Below the pieces are notes generated by a model, which was given only the letters and a program-made list of their open reading frames with translations, was not told where the DNA came from and did no database searches. Below, in pieces: positions 9,350 to 16,738 of a stretch of 64,000 nucleotides of DNA; the stretch's first letter is position 1; the number at the start of each line of letters is the position of its first letter. Position numbers and translations under genes: made by a program. Source of the DNA: Aurantibrevibacter litoralis (GTDB lineage: Bacteria; Bacteroidota; Bacteroidia; Flavobacteriales; Flavobacteriaceae); assembly GCF_034651555.1 (NCBI RefSeq), contig NZ_JAYEEQ010000002.1:62001-126000 (forward strand), in the 5' to 3' direction.

Positions 9350-9997
9350 TTAGGGTGCAAGTCGTTCTATCTTCCAATCTAAATTTTCTTGCAAGGTATA
9401 CCTAATACGATCATGAAGCCGATTGGGTCGGCCTTGCCAAAATTCCATTGACTGCGGGCGTACCAAATAGCCGCCCCAATGTGCAGGACGTTCTAAGGGT
9501 TTGTTTTGATGTGCCATTTCCAATTCTTTCAATTTTGTTTCCAGTACTTCTCTCGATGCTATCACTTGGCTTTGGGGAGAAACAATGGCTCCTAATTTAC
9601 TACCTTCTGGTCTGGACTCAAAATACCCATCGGATAAATTTTCTGCAATCTTTTCAGCAGTTCCTTTTATGATAATTTGTCTTTCTATTATGGGCCAAAA
9701 AAAAGAGAGACAGACTTTCGGATTTTTAGCGATGGCCCTCCCCTTTTCACTTTCGTAATTCGTGTAAAAAATAAAACCCTCAAAAGTGTATTTTTTTAAT
9801 AATACCACCCGTGTCTTAGGAAATCCATCTAACCCTAAGGTGGACACCGACATGGCGTTGGGCTCGTCCACACCGTCGGCGGCTTCTACTTCATAAAACC
9901 ATTGTTGAAAAAGCATCATAGGGTTATCCGAAATAGATTCCTCCACCAACGCACTTTTACTATAGGTTTTCCTGTAATTTCCTAAATCTTTTTGCAT
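9350..9997 (-). CDS. pdxH: Pyridoxamine 5'-phosphate oxidase
   Basis: FMN-dependent enzyme that oxidises pyridoxine/pyridoxamine phosphate to pyridoxal phosphate, the last step of vitamin B6 synthesis and salvage. FMN-binding segments RVVLLK and FYTNYESEKG, the RQIIIKG strand and the canonical C-terminal region WGGYLVRP...EFWQGRPNRLHDR are all present. I start at 9997 (MQKDLGNYRK, 215 residues), which matches the family length; a longer reading to 10039 adds 14 residues with no family match. It stands as a single gene. Confidence 0.93.
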   Translation of the reverse strand: MQKDLGNYRKTYSKSALVEESISDNPMMLFQQWFYEVEAADGVDEPNAMSVSTLGLDGFPKTRVVLLKKYTFEGFIFYTNYESEKGRAIAKNPKVCLSFFWPIIERQIIIKGTAEKIAENLSDGYFESRPEGSKLGAIVSPQSQVIASREVLETKLKELEMAHQNKPLERPAHWGGYLVRPQSMEFWQGRPNRLHDRIRYTLQENLDWKIERLAP

Positions 9998-10206
9998 GTT
10001 TATACTGTGATTGATGTACCTTTTAACAAAGTTGCACAAAAGAATGCAAACCCAAAAGGTTCCTATACGTTTTTATGAAAGCGTAGCACCTGCCCTTATG
10101 GCATCAGCGGGTAGTTATTTCGACAAAAAAAGCCACACATTTGGTCTTAAATTGCTAATTTATACTACATTGAGACTTCAACGAGCTTAAAAAGTTAACC
10201 CCTTTA

Positions 10207-11112
10207 TCAGAATTGAAAAACCTTACCGTCATCGGCCAAAACCACGGAAGGAAAAATTGCTGCTGCTTCCTCTTTAAAGGGCTCTATGCTGCCGTATCGG
10301 GTAGAATAATGTCCCAGAATAAGCTGCCCCACATCGGCTGCCTTAGCAATAAGAGCTGCCTCCTTGGCTGTGGCGTGCTTTGTTTTAACGGCCAGCTTTG
10401 ACTCCGATGTTAAGAACGTAGATTCGTGGTATAGCACATCGGCATTTTTTATTAGAGGAACCAGCGCCATGTCAAACGCTGTATCACTGCAATAGGCGTA
10501 CTTTTTGGGTGGTACCGGATCCAAACTAACTTCCGAATTAGCCAACAACGTACCATTAGGCAGAATAAGATGTTCGCCTCGCTTAATTTGTTGAAAATAA
10601 CTCCGGTCTAAGCGATATTTTTTTACTGCATTTATATTTAATTTACGTTCTCCCAATTTTTCACTAAACAAAAAACCATTGGTGTAAATCCGATGTTGCA
10701 GGGGTAAGGTATGCACTGTAATTTTCTTGTTTTCATAAATAAGCTCGGAAGCGTTAGATTCTAGTTCGTGAAAAATTAGTGGATAGTTGGTCCAGGAGTC
10801 CCCAAGTTTCAGAAATAAAGTAATGGCATCTTTAATGCCTTTTGGTCCATATATATGTACTTCCTTTTCGCGTCCCAGTAGTCGAAACGTGGAAATAAGG
10901 CCGGGCAGACCAAAAAAATGATCGCCATGCAAATGCGAAATAAAAATATGATCTATTCTAGAAAATTTAACTTTGTTTTTTCGCAACTGTACTTGTGTGC
11001 CTTCACCACAATCTATTAAAAACAGCTGGTTGCCCATCTCTAACACTTGCGCAGTAGGATTGGTTAAGGTTCTTGGTGTCGCGGCATAACAGCCTAATAT
11101 AGATAACTTCAC
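10207..11112 (-). CDS. rnz: Ribonuclease Z (tRNA 3' endonuclease)
   Basis: Metallo-beta-lactamase-fold nuclease that trims tRNA 3' ends, 301 residues as expected for the short bacterial form. The metal motif HLHGDHFFGLPG is near residue 60, with further ligands in CSDTA, YHESTF, KHATAKEA and the LGHYSTRY motif near the C-terminus. It is the last gene of a tight minus-strand run pyrR-pyrB-STAS-like-rnz, starting 6 nt after the previous stop. Confidence 0.93.
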   Translation of the reverse strand: MKLSILGCYAATPRTLTNPTAQVLEMGNQLFLIDCGEGTQVQLRKNKVKFSRIDHIFISHLHGDHFFGLPGLISTFRLLGREKEVHIYGPKGIKDAITLFLKLGDSWTNYPLIFHELESNASELIYENKKITVHTLPLQHRIYTNGFLFSEKLGERKLNINAVKKYRLDRSYFQQIKRGEHLILPNGTLLANSEVSLDPVPPKKYAYCSDTAFDMALVPLIKNADVLYHESTFLTSESKLAVKTKHATAKEAALIAKAADVGQLILGHYSTRYGSIEPFKEEAAAIFPSVVLADDGKVFQF

Positions 11113-11118
11113 AAATTT

Positions 11119-11451
11119 CTATAGTTCCAAATCTCTTTCTATTTCTTCCATCTCTATAATATCTTTTGCCTCCTGAAGGGTTGGCACCACCGTAATGCTA
11201 TCGGGAACTTCGTTAAAACTTACGTTATTTGCAACCAAAACAAAAGATTTCTTTGCCCGTTTATGGGTTTCCGAAAGCTGAAAGAACTCCAAAAGATCGC
11301 TACTCGCTAATTTTGAAAAAGAGAAAAGATTTACGATAATATGATCGTTTTTAATGGTTGGATAGGCTTTATTAAAATTTTCTATAAATTTACATAAAGC
11401 GACATTTTCTTGAGAAACAATGGTGGTTGCACCGTCTTTGTCTAGAATCAT
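11119..11451 (-). CDS. STAS-like small protein between pyrB and rnz
   Basis: A 110-residue soluble protein with alternating beta and alpha segments; the run HIIVNLFSFSKLASSDLLEFFQL followed by SFVLVANN resembles a STAS (anti-sigma antagonist-like) domain, with a Ser-Ser pair where STAS proteins carry their phosphorylatable residue. No signal peptide or membrane segment. It sits 7 nt after pyrB and 6 nt before rnz, so it is very likely co-expressed with both. Function is unknown; a regulatory or scaffolding role is only a guess from the fold. Confidence 0.7.
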   Translation of the reverse strand: MILDKDGATTIVSQENVALCKFIENFNKAYPTIKNDHIIVNLFSFSKLASSDLLEFFQLSETHKRAKKSFVLVANNVSFNEVPDSITVVPTLQEAKDIIEMEEIERDLEL

Positions 11452-11458
11452 ACCTTCT

Positions 11459-12385
11459 TTATTTTATTTGAGACGCTAATAAATATATAATGGCCATACG
11501 AATGGCTACTCCATTTTCTACCTGATGTAGAATGATGGACTGTTTTGAGTCGGCCACATCGCTGGTAATTTCTACTCCTCTATTAATAGGTCCCGGATGC
11601 ATAATCACAATTTCCCTGTCTAGACTATCTAGCAACGCTCTATTTACGCCGTACTGCTGAGTGTATTCGCGTGTAGTGGGAAAGTAACTAATGTCCAGGC
11701 GTTCATTTTGTATTCGAAGCATATTAGCCACATCGCACCAGTTCAGTGCGTTGCGAAGGTTCGTTTCTACCTGCACCCCTAAGGACGCTATGTGTTTTGG
11801 AATTAAGGTTTTTGGCCCGCAAACTTTAACATTGGCTCCTAAACGAGTCAACGCAAAAATATTAGAGAGTGCCACTCGAGAATGCAAAATATCGCCCACA
11901 ATGACCACATTTTTTCCGGCCACATCGCCCAATCTTTCCCGAATTGAAAAGCAATCTAATAGCGCCTGTGTAGGGTGTTCATGTGCCCCATCACCGGCAT
12001 TAATAATTGCTGCATTTACATTTTTCGCTAAAAATATACCGGCTCCCGGGTTAGGGTGCCGCATCACGACCATATCCACCTTCATAGAAAGGATATTATT
12101 AACGGTGTCAATAAGGGTTTCCCCTTTCGTTACGGAAGATTGCGAAGCCGAAAAGTTGACCACATCTGCCGACAACCTTTTTTCTGCCAATTCAAAAGAC
12201 AGGCGGGTGCGCGTGCTGTTTTCAAAAAATATATTAGCAATGGTTATATCCCGAAGTGAGGGTACTTTCTTTATAGATCGGTTAATGACTTCTTTAAAAT
12301 GATCAGCAGTTTCAAAAATGAGTTCTATATCTGCTGCTGAAAGATATTTTATGCCTAGCAAGTGTTTTACACTAAGTTCACTCAT
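11459..12385 (-). CDS. pyrB: Aspartate carbamoyltransferase catalytic chain
   Basis: Catalyses carbamoyl phosphate + aspartate to carbamoyl-aspartate, the committed step of pyrimidine synthesis. The 308-residue protein carries the carbamoyl-phosphate motif FENSTRTRLSFE near residue 54, GDGAHEHPTQALLD near 131 and the HPGPINRGVEI aspartate-side motif near 263. No regulatory chain gene pyrI is adjacent; instead pyrR lies 3 nt upstream, suggesting control at the operon level. Confidence 0.95.
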   Translation of the reverse strand: MSELSVKHLLGIKYLSAADIELIFETADHFKEVINRSIKKVPSLRDITIANIFFENSTRTRLSFELAEKRLSADVVNFSASQSSVTKGETLIDTVNNILSMKVDMVVMRHPNPGAGIFLAKNVNAAIINAGDGAHEHPTQALLDCFSIRERLGDVAGKNVVIVGDILHSRVALSNIFALTRLGANVKVCGPKTLIPKHIASLGVQVETNLRNALNWCDVANMLRIQNERLDISYFPTTREYTQQYGVNRALLDSLDREIVIMHPGPINRGVEITSDVADSKQSIILHQVENGVAIRMAIIYLLASQIK

Positions 12386-12388
12386 GGG

Positions 12389-12928
12389 TTATTTATTTAC
12401 CAGATAAACCACATCCTTACCATCGTTTTCTTTCCACATTACCTTTACCTTCTCTTCGTTTATGGCATCTACCTGTCGCCCTCTATAATTGGGTTGTATG
12501 GGCAAATGCCGGCTAAACCGCCGATCTATTAAGGTTAACAATTCTATTTCCGATGGTCTACCAAAGGACTGTATGGCCGTGAGTGCTGCCCGTATACTTC
12601 TACCGGTATACAATACATCATCTATAAAAACCACTTTTTTATCTTCCACTAAAAAATCGATATGCGTTTTATTGGCTTCAAGGGTCTTATCACCTCGTCT
12701 AAAATCATCCCTATAAAACGTAATATCTAAGAATCCTAAGGGTACATTAGCCACCCCATATTCTGTTTTTAAAAGTTTTGCAAGACGCTCTGCTACAAAA
12801 ATTCCTCTAGGCTGAATACCGATAAGCACTGTATTCTTGAAATCTAAATGATTTTCTAATAACTGACATGCCAGACGATTAAGTATGATATGAATTTCTT
12901 TGGAGGAAAGCAGCACTTTTTGACCCAT
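12389..12928 (-). CDS. pyrR: PyrR: pyr operon regulator / uracil phosphoribosyltransferase
   Basis: A 179-residue PRTase-fold protein. The PRPP-binding motif VVFIDDVLYTGRSIRAAL (about residues 98-115) is typical of PyrR, which in Gram-positives binds pyr mRNA leaders and also has uracil phosphoribosyltransferase activity. It heads the run pyrR-pyrB-STAS-like-rnz. I looked for a PyrR-binding loop in the leader and saw none, so whether it regulates here by attenuation is open. TATTTTTG (12962-12955) is a good -7 promoter match 26 nt before the start. Confidence 0.92.
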   Translation of the reverse strand: MGQKVLLSSKEIHIILNRLACQLLENHLDFKNTVLIGIQPRGIFVAERLAKLLKTEYGVANVPLGFLDITFYRDDFRRGDKTLEANKTHIDFLVEDKKVVFIDDVLYTGRSIRAALTAIQSFGRPSEIELLTLIDRRFSRHLPIQPNYRGRQVDAINEEKVKVMWKENDGKDVVYLVNK

Positions 12929-12954
12929 AGTATGAGACCTACTCTTTTGATGTA

Positions 12955-12962
12955 CAAAAATA
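12955..12962 (-). promoter_or_regulatory. Candidate -7 promoter element of the pyrR operon
   Basis: On the minus strand the bases read TATTTTTG, a perfect TAnnTTTG match, 26 nt before the pyrR ATG. A TTG at the usual -33 spacing is not evident (a TTT is there). Confidence 0.4.
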
Positions 12963-13121
12963 GGGAATTCTCACCAATAAAAGGAACTCTTACGAAATAT
13001 ATGGACTATGGGTGATGGCCTTTTGTGATCCCCATTCTATTTTGTATTACTCTTGGCTGGCTTCGTCTTATTTGTAGCATCCCTTTTTTTGGTATGAAGC
13101 TAGCTTTGAAAGGTAATACCA

Positions 13122-13158
13122 AAAAAAAACCCGAACGTTTTGTTCGGGTTTTTACTTT
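13122..13158 (-). terminator. Rho-independent terminator of rpsA
   Basis: AACCCGAAC and GTTCGGGTT form a 9-bp stem around a short TTTT-type loop, flanked by an A-run on one side and a T-run on the other. On the minus strand the T-run follows the stem just downstream of the rpsA stop; it could also act on the plus strand. Confidence 0.8.
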
Positions 13159-13177
13159 ACTACAAAAACGTACGCCT

Positions 13178-15016
13178 TTATTTCTTTTTAGAACTGGCTT
13201 CCATTTTGTCTTTTAAAGCCTGCAATTGCTCATTGGCGTCGCCCAATGTAGTTTTGGCTTCGTCGGCAGAGGCGGCGGCCTTTTTCGTAGCCGCTTTTAC
13301 AATGCGTTCTTCTTCTTCTTTAAAGATTGCCGTATGACTGGCTACTACGCGTTTAAATTCTTTGTTGAATTCAATAATTTTAAATTCGGCAGTTTCTCCC
13401 TTACCTAATTTTTTACCATCTTCTTTTTCCAAATGGCGGGTAGGTACGAAAGCAACAATATCTTCATTAAAGTTTACGGTAGCTCCTTTATCTACAATTT
13501 CCGCAATTTCTGCAGTGTGTGTTGTACCCACGGCAAAATCAGCTTCATATTTATCCCAAGGATTTTCTGTGGTTTGTTTGTGTCCTAGACTTAATTTACG
13601 GCCATCTACATCCAATTCTAACACCTCTACTTCTAAGGTATCTCCTACGGCTACAAATTCTGAAGGGTGCTTAATTTTCTTCGTCCAAGAAAGGTCGGAA
13701 ATATAAATTAAACCATCAATTCCTTCTTCTAGCTCCAAGAAAACACCAAAATTAGTAAAGTTCCGTACAATTCCCTTGTGCTTAGAACCTACCGGATATT
13801 TCCCTGTGATATCGGTCCAAGGATCGGGTGTGAGTTGTTTAATACCCAACGACATTTTTCGATCTTCCCGGTCTAATGTTAACACCACAGCCTCTACTTC
13901 ATCTCCTACTTTTACAAAATCTTGAGCAGAACGTAAATGTGTAGACCATGACATTTCTGATACGTGAATTAAGCCTTCTACCCCTTCTACCACTTCTATA
14001 AACGCACCGTAATCGGCTATAACAACGACTTTACCTTTTACTTTGTCGCCTATTTTAATGTCTTCACTTAGTGCATCCCATGGATGTTTCTCTAGTTGTT
14101 TTAAACCTAACTGAATTCTAGATTTGTTATCGTCAAAATCAAGAATAACCACATTTAGCTTCTGATCTAATTCTACTACTTCATTGGGGTGATTAATCCT
14201 GCTCCAAGAAAGGTCTGTAATATGAATTAAGCCATCTACGCCACCAAGGTCAATAAAGACACCGTAGGATGTGATATTTTTTACCACACCTTCTAGTACT
14301 TGTCCCTTTTCGAGCTGCCCAATGATCTCTTTCTTTTGTTCTTCGATATCGGCTTCAATTAAGGCCTTATGCGAAACCACTACGTTTTTAAATTCGTGAT
14401 TTATTTTAACGACTTTAAATTCCATGGTTTTACCCACGTACTGATCGTAATCGCGTATAGGCTTCACATCTATTTGAGAACCGGGCAAGAAGGCTTCTAT
14501 ACCGAACACATCTACAATCATACCTCCTTTGGTTCTGCACTTTACAAAACCATTAACAATTTCTTCTTTTTCGCAAGCGGCATTTACACGATCCCATGCC
14601 ATGATGGTACGCGCTTTTCTGTGCGATAATACTAATTGTCCGTTTTTATCCTCACGGATATCAATGAGCACCTCTACTTTGTCGCCCACTTTTAAATTGG
14701 GATTGTAGCGAAACTCGTTCAACGAGATAACGCCTTCAGACTTTGCATTGATATCTATGATTGCTTCGCGATCAGTAAGATATACCACAGTGCCTTCTAC
14801 CACCTCTTCATTTACGGTATCTACAAAATTCTTGGATACTAAGGTTTCAAATTCCTTTAATTTGGTTTCGTCCACACGCTCAATGCCTTGCTCGTATTTA
14901 TCCCAGTCAAAAGCTTCTAAAAACTCTTGAGGATTTCTTTCTTGAACTTCTACCTTTGGTGCTGTTGCTGCTTCTACAGTTTCTACTGTCTCGGCGCTTG
15001 TTTTGTCTTCAGCCAT
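13178..15016 (-). CDS. rpsA: 30S ribosomal protein S1
   Basis: A 612-residue protein with six successive S1 RNA-binding repeats, visible as recurring VVEGTVVYLTDREAIIDIN, GYGVFIDLGGVDGLIHITDLSW and GAFIEVVEGVEGLIHVSEMSW-type units, with an acidic N-terminus and a Lys/Ala-rich C-terminus. S1 binds mRNA at the ribosome and helps initiation, which matters in a phylum that makes little use of Shine-Dalgarno sites. Single-gene unit with a clear terminator downstream and a 257-nt AT-rich gap upstream. Confidence 0.96.
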   Translation of the reverse strand: MAEDKTSAETVETVEAATAPKVEVQERNPQEFLEAFDWDKYEQGIERVDETKLKEFETLVSKNFVDTVNEEVVEGTVVYLTDREAIIDINAKSEGVISLNEFRYNPNLKVGDKVEVLIDIREDKNGQLVLSHRKARTIMAWDRVNAACEKEEIVNGFVKCRTKGGMIVDVFGIEAFLPGSQIDVKPIRDYDQYVGKTMEFKVVKINHEFKNVVVSHKALIEADIEEQKKEIIGQLEKGQVLEGVVKNITSYGVFIDLGGVDGLIHITDLSWSRINHPNEVVELDQKLNVVILDFDDNKSRIQLGLKQLEKHPWDALSEDIKIGDKVKGKVVVIADYGAFIEVVEGVEGLIHVSEMSWSTHLRSAQDFVKVGDEVEAVVLTLDREDRKMSLGIKQLTPDPWTDITGKYPVGSKHKGIVRNFTNFGVFLELEEGIDGLIYISDLSWTKKIKHPSEFVAVGDTLEVEVLELDVDGRKLSLGHKQTTENPWDKYEADFAVGTTHTAEIAEIVDKGATVNFNEDIVAFVPTRHLEKEDGKKLGKGETAEFKIIEFNKEFKRVVASHTAIFKEEEERIVKAATKKAAASADEAKTTLGDANEQLQALKDKMEASSKKK

Positions 15017-15273
15017 TTGCTGATCTAAGATTTGTATTCTGTAGTTTCACAAGAGTTAAACAATAACTACAGAAGTTGTTTTTTATATTTTTCTTTCCCT
15101 TTTCCTCTTGATTTTGCTAAAAAGGAGTGCAAAAATACAATTAAAAAATGGCATTACAAATCTAATTTAAAGCAGCTTAGCAAATTTTATATTATTTTGT
15201 GCTGTTCCCGATAAAATTTATGAATAATATGTATCTTACCGGCACAAATATTAACCGTTTAAAAAGTGAAATT

Positions 15274-15651
15274 ATGAGTGTAAAAGCAAAATACCAAGGT
15301 GTTTTAAGCCTTGGCGAGCAACTGGGTATTAAAGACGGCAACGTTACCGAAGAGGGCGGAGTGTTAAAAGTGAAAGGGCAAGCCGGTACCCCATATGAGA
15401 AGAATTTGATTTGGGACAAAATCAAAGAAATCGGTGGCGAAAACCCAGCAGACATACAGGCAAACATAACGGTTGCCGACACCTCTGTTTTTCACAGACA
15501 CACCGTAAAAAGTGGGGAATCGCTTAGTAAAATAGCGAAACAATACTACGGCGATCCTATGAAATACAAAAAGATTTTTGAGGCTAACACTGGTATCTTA
15601 AAAAATCCGGATGTGATACATCCCGATCAAGTGTTGGTAATCCCCAACTAA
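15274..15651 (+). CDS. Kbp-like BON/LysM domain protein
   Basis: A 125-residue protein with a BON-like N-terminal half (GVLKVKGQAGTPYEKNLIW) and a C-terminal LysM domain (HTVKSGESLSKIAKQYYGD to DQVLVIPN, about residues 77-125). The layout and size match E. coli YgaU/Kbp, a cytoplasmic potassium-binding stress protein; no signal peptide is seen, so peptidoglycan binding is not implied by the LysM alone. The start at 15274 (MSVKAKYQG) is chosen because upstream in-frame ATGs at 15199 and 15229 add residues unlike the family. Potassium binding is inferred. Confidence 0.78.
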   Translation: MSVKAKYQGVLSLGEQLGIKDGNVTEEGGVLKVKGQAGTPYEKNLIWDKIKEIGGENPADIQANITVADTSVFHRHTVKSGESLSKIAKQYYGDPMKYKKIFEANTGILKNPDVIHPDQVLVIPN

Positions 15652-15756
15652 TTAAGCTACTGAAACAGGGCCAAGGCGTTTCCGTGTGGTATTAAAAATA
15701 AGATAGCTATTACGGAACGTCTCGAAATGTTTATAGATAGCCTTTTGTACAAAAGA

Positions 15757-15786
15757 AAAGAGGGAGCTTTAAGCTCCCTTTTTTTG
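15757..15786 (-). terminator. Bidirectional terminator hairpin containing the cmk stop codon
   Basis: AGGGAGCTT and AAGCTCCCT (15761-15779) form a perfect 9-bp stem with T-rich tracts on both outgoing strands. The TAA stop of cmk (15771-15769) lies within the stem. The plus-strand direction would end the Kbp-like gene transcript. Confidence 0.75.
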
Positions 15787-16473
15787 TTTTTCTATCACTC
15801 TTAGCGCATAGCCATACATCCGCTCAAACTGCTCTTCAAGTCCCATATCACTATTGTCGAACTCGATAGCTTCCGGTGCCTTTTTTAAAGGCGAAAATTC
15901 CCTATGCGAATCAATATAATCCCTATTCTGTACATTTTTAAGCACCTCTTTGTAGGATACCTTCTCTCCTTTATCTAACAATTCTTTGTACCTACGCGTG
16001 GCACGGGTCTCAACGGATGCCGTCATAAATATCTTCAGTTCGGCATCAGGAAAAACTACGGTTCCGATATCCCTGCCATCCATGACAATGCCCTTTTGTT
16101 TACCCATTTTTTTTTGCATGTCGACCAACTTGTAGCGCACTTGTGCTATCGTCGCAATTTTACTAACATATCTAGATACGGCCAATGTTCTAATATCCCG
16201 TTCTACATTTTCGCCATTAAGGTACATTTCAGAAAAACCCAGAGATTCGTTCCATTGAAACTTTAAATCGATCTTAGGCAATAATCGCACTAACGCCTCA
16301 ATATTGTCTCTTTCATTCCCCACAAAATTATTCCGCAAGGCGAAAAGTGTTACCGCCCTGTACATAGCGCCTGTATCTACATAGATATAGCCCAAGGCTT
16401 TGGCCAACTGTTTGGCTATTGTACTTTTACCGGTAGACGAATACCCGTCTATGGCGATGGTGATTTTTCCCAT
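15769..16473 (-). CDS. cmk: Cytidylate kinase
   Basis: Phosphorylates CMP/dCMP to the diphosphate. The 234-residue protein has the P-loop GYSSTGKSTIAK at residues 9-20, DTGAMYRA near 35, the DGRDIGTVVFPDA motif near 130 and the lid-region arginines after TRATRRY. It is a single gene; a structured repeat (copy A) separates it from lon upstream on the same strand. The last codons lie inside the terminator hairpin. Confidence 0.94.
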   Translation of the reverse strand: MGKITIAIDGYSSTGKSTIAKQLAKALGYIYVDTGAMYRAVTLFALRNNFVGNERDNIEALVRLLPKIDLKFQWNESLGFSEMYLNGENVERDIRTLAVSRYVSKIATIAQVRYKLVDMQKKMGKQKGIVMDGRDIGTVVFPDAELKIFMTASVETRATRRYKELLDKGEKVSYKEVLKNVQNRDYIDSHREFSPLKKAPEAIEFDNSDMGLEEQFERMYGYALRVIEKQKKGA

Positions 16474-16525
16474 GTGCTAAAAATAGAGAGAAATAAACAG
16501 TTTCGATACTTTTTGAAGGACAGAA

Positions 16526-16720
16526 AATAAAAAATTTCTTGAAACTGACTATCCCCGAGGCAAGCCATAGGGGTATTTCGCCAGTTTCATTTTGGCCTTT
16601 GAGCCAAAAACCGAAATTTTGTATTTCACCTCACCCGGAACTGCAAAAAGACAGTTCCGACCTCTCCATAGGAGAGGTAAATAGGAAACCCCGACCTAAG
16701 GGTCGGGGAATCTTTAGATT
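16526..16720 (+). repeat. Structured intergenic repeat, copy A (195 nt, short form)
   Basis: One of four related intergenic copies (others near 21.78, 22.80, 35.58 kb). Starting AATAAAAAATTTCTTG and ending GGAATCTTTAGATT, it can fold into: an outer stem GAAACTG/CAGTTTC enclosing CCCC...GGGG; TTGGC/GCCAA; GGAACTG/CAGTTCC; CCTCTCC/GGAGAGG; and CCCCGACC/GGTCGGGG. This copy lacks the ~24-nt module present in the others. It lies between lon and cmk, which are both transcribed on the opposite strand. Conceptual ORFs through it are repeat artefacts. Confidence 0.9.
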
Positions 16721-16738
16721 AAAGACATTCTATGGTAG

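Noticed and set aside
10044..10190. 48-codon ORF on the plus strand between pdxH and rnz (MQTQKVPIRFYESVAP...)
   Set aside because: No family, no promoter or start context that stands out; too short to support by sequence alone.
12929..13020. PyrR-binding attenuator in the pyr leader
   Set aside because: The leader lacks the conserved PyrR-binding loop sequence and an alternative terminator stem.
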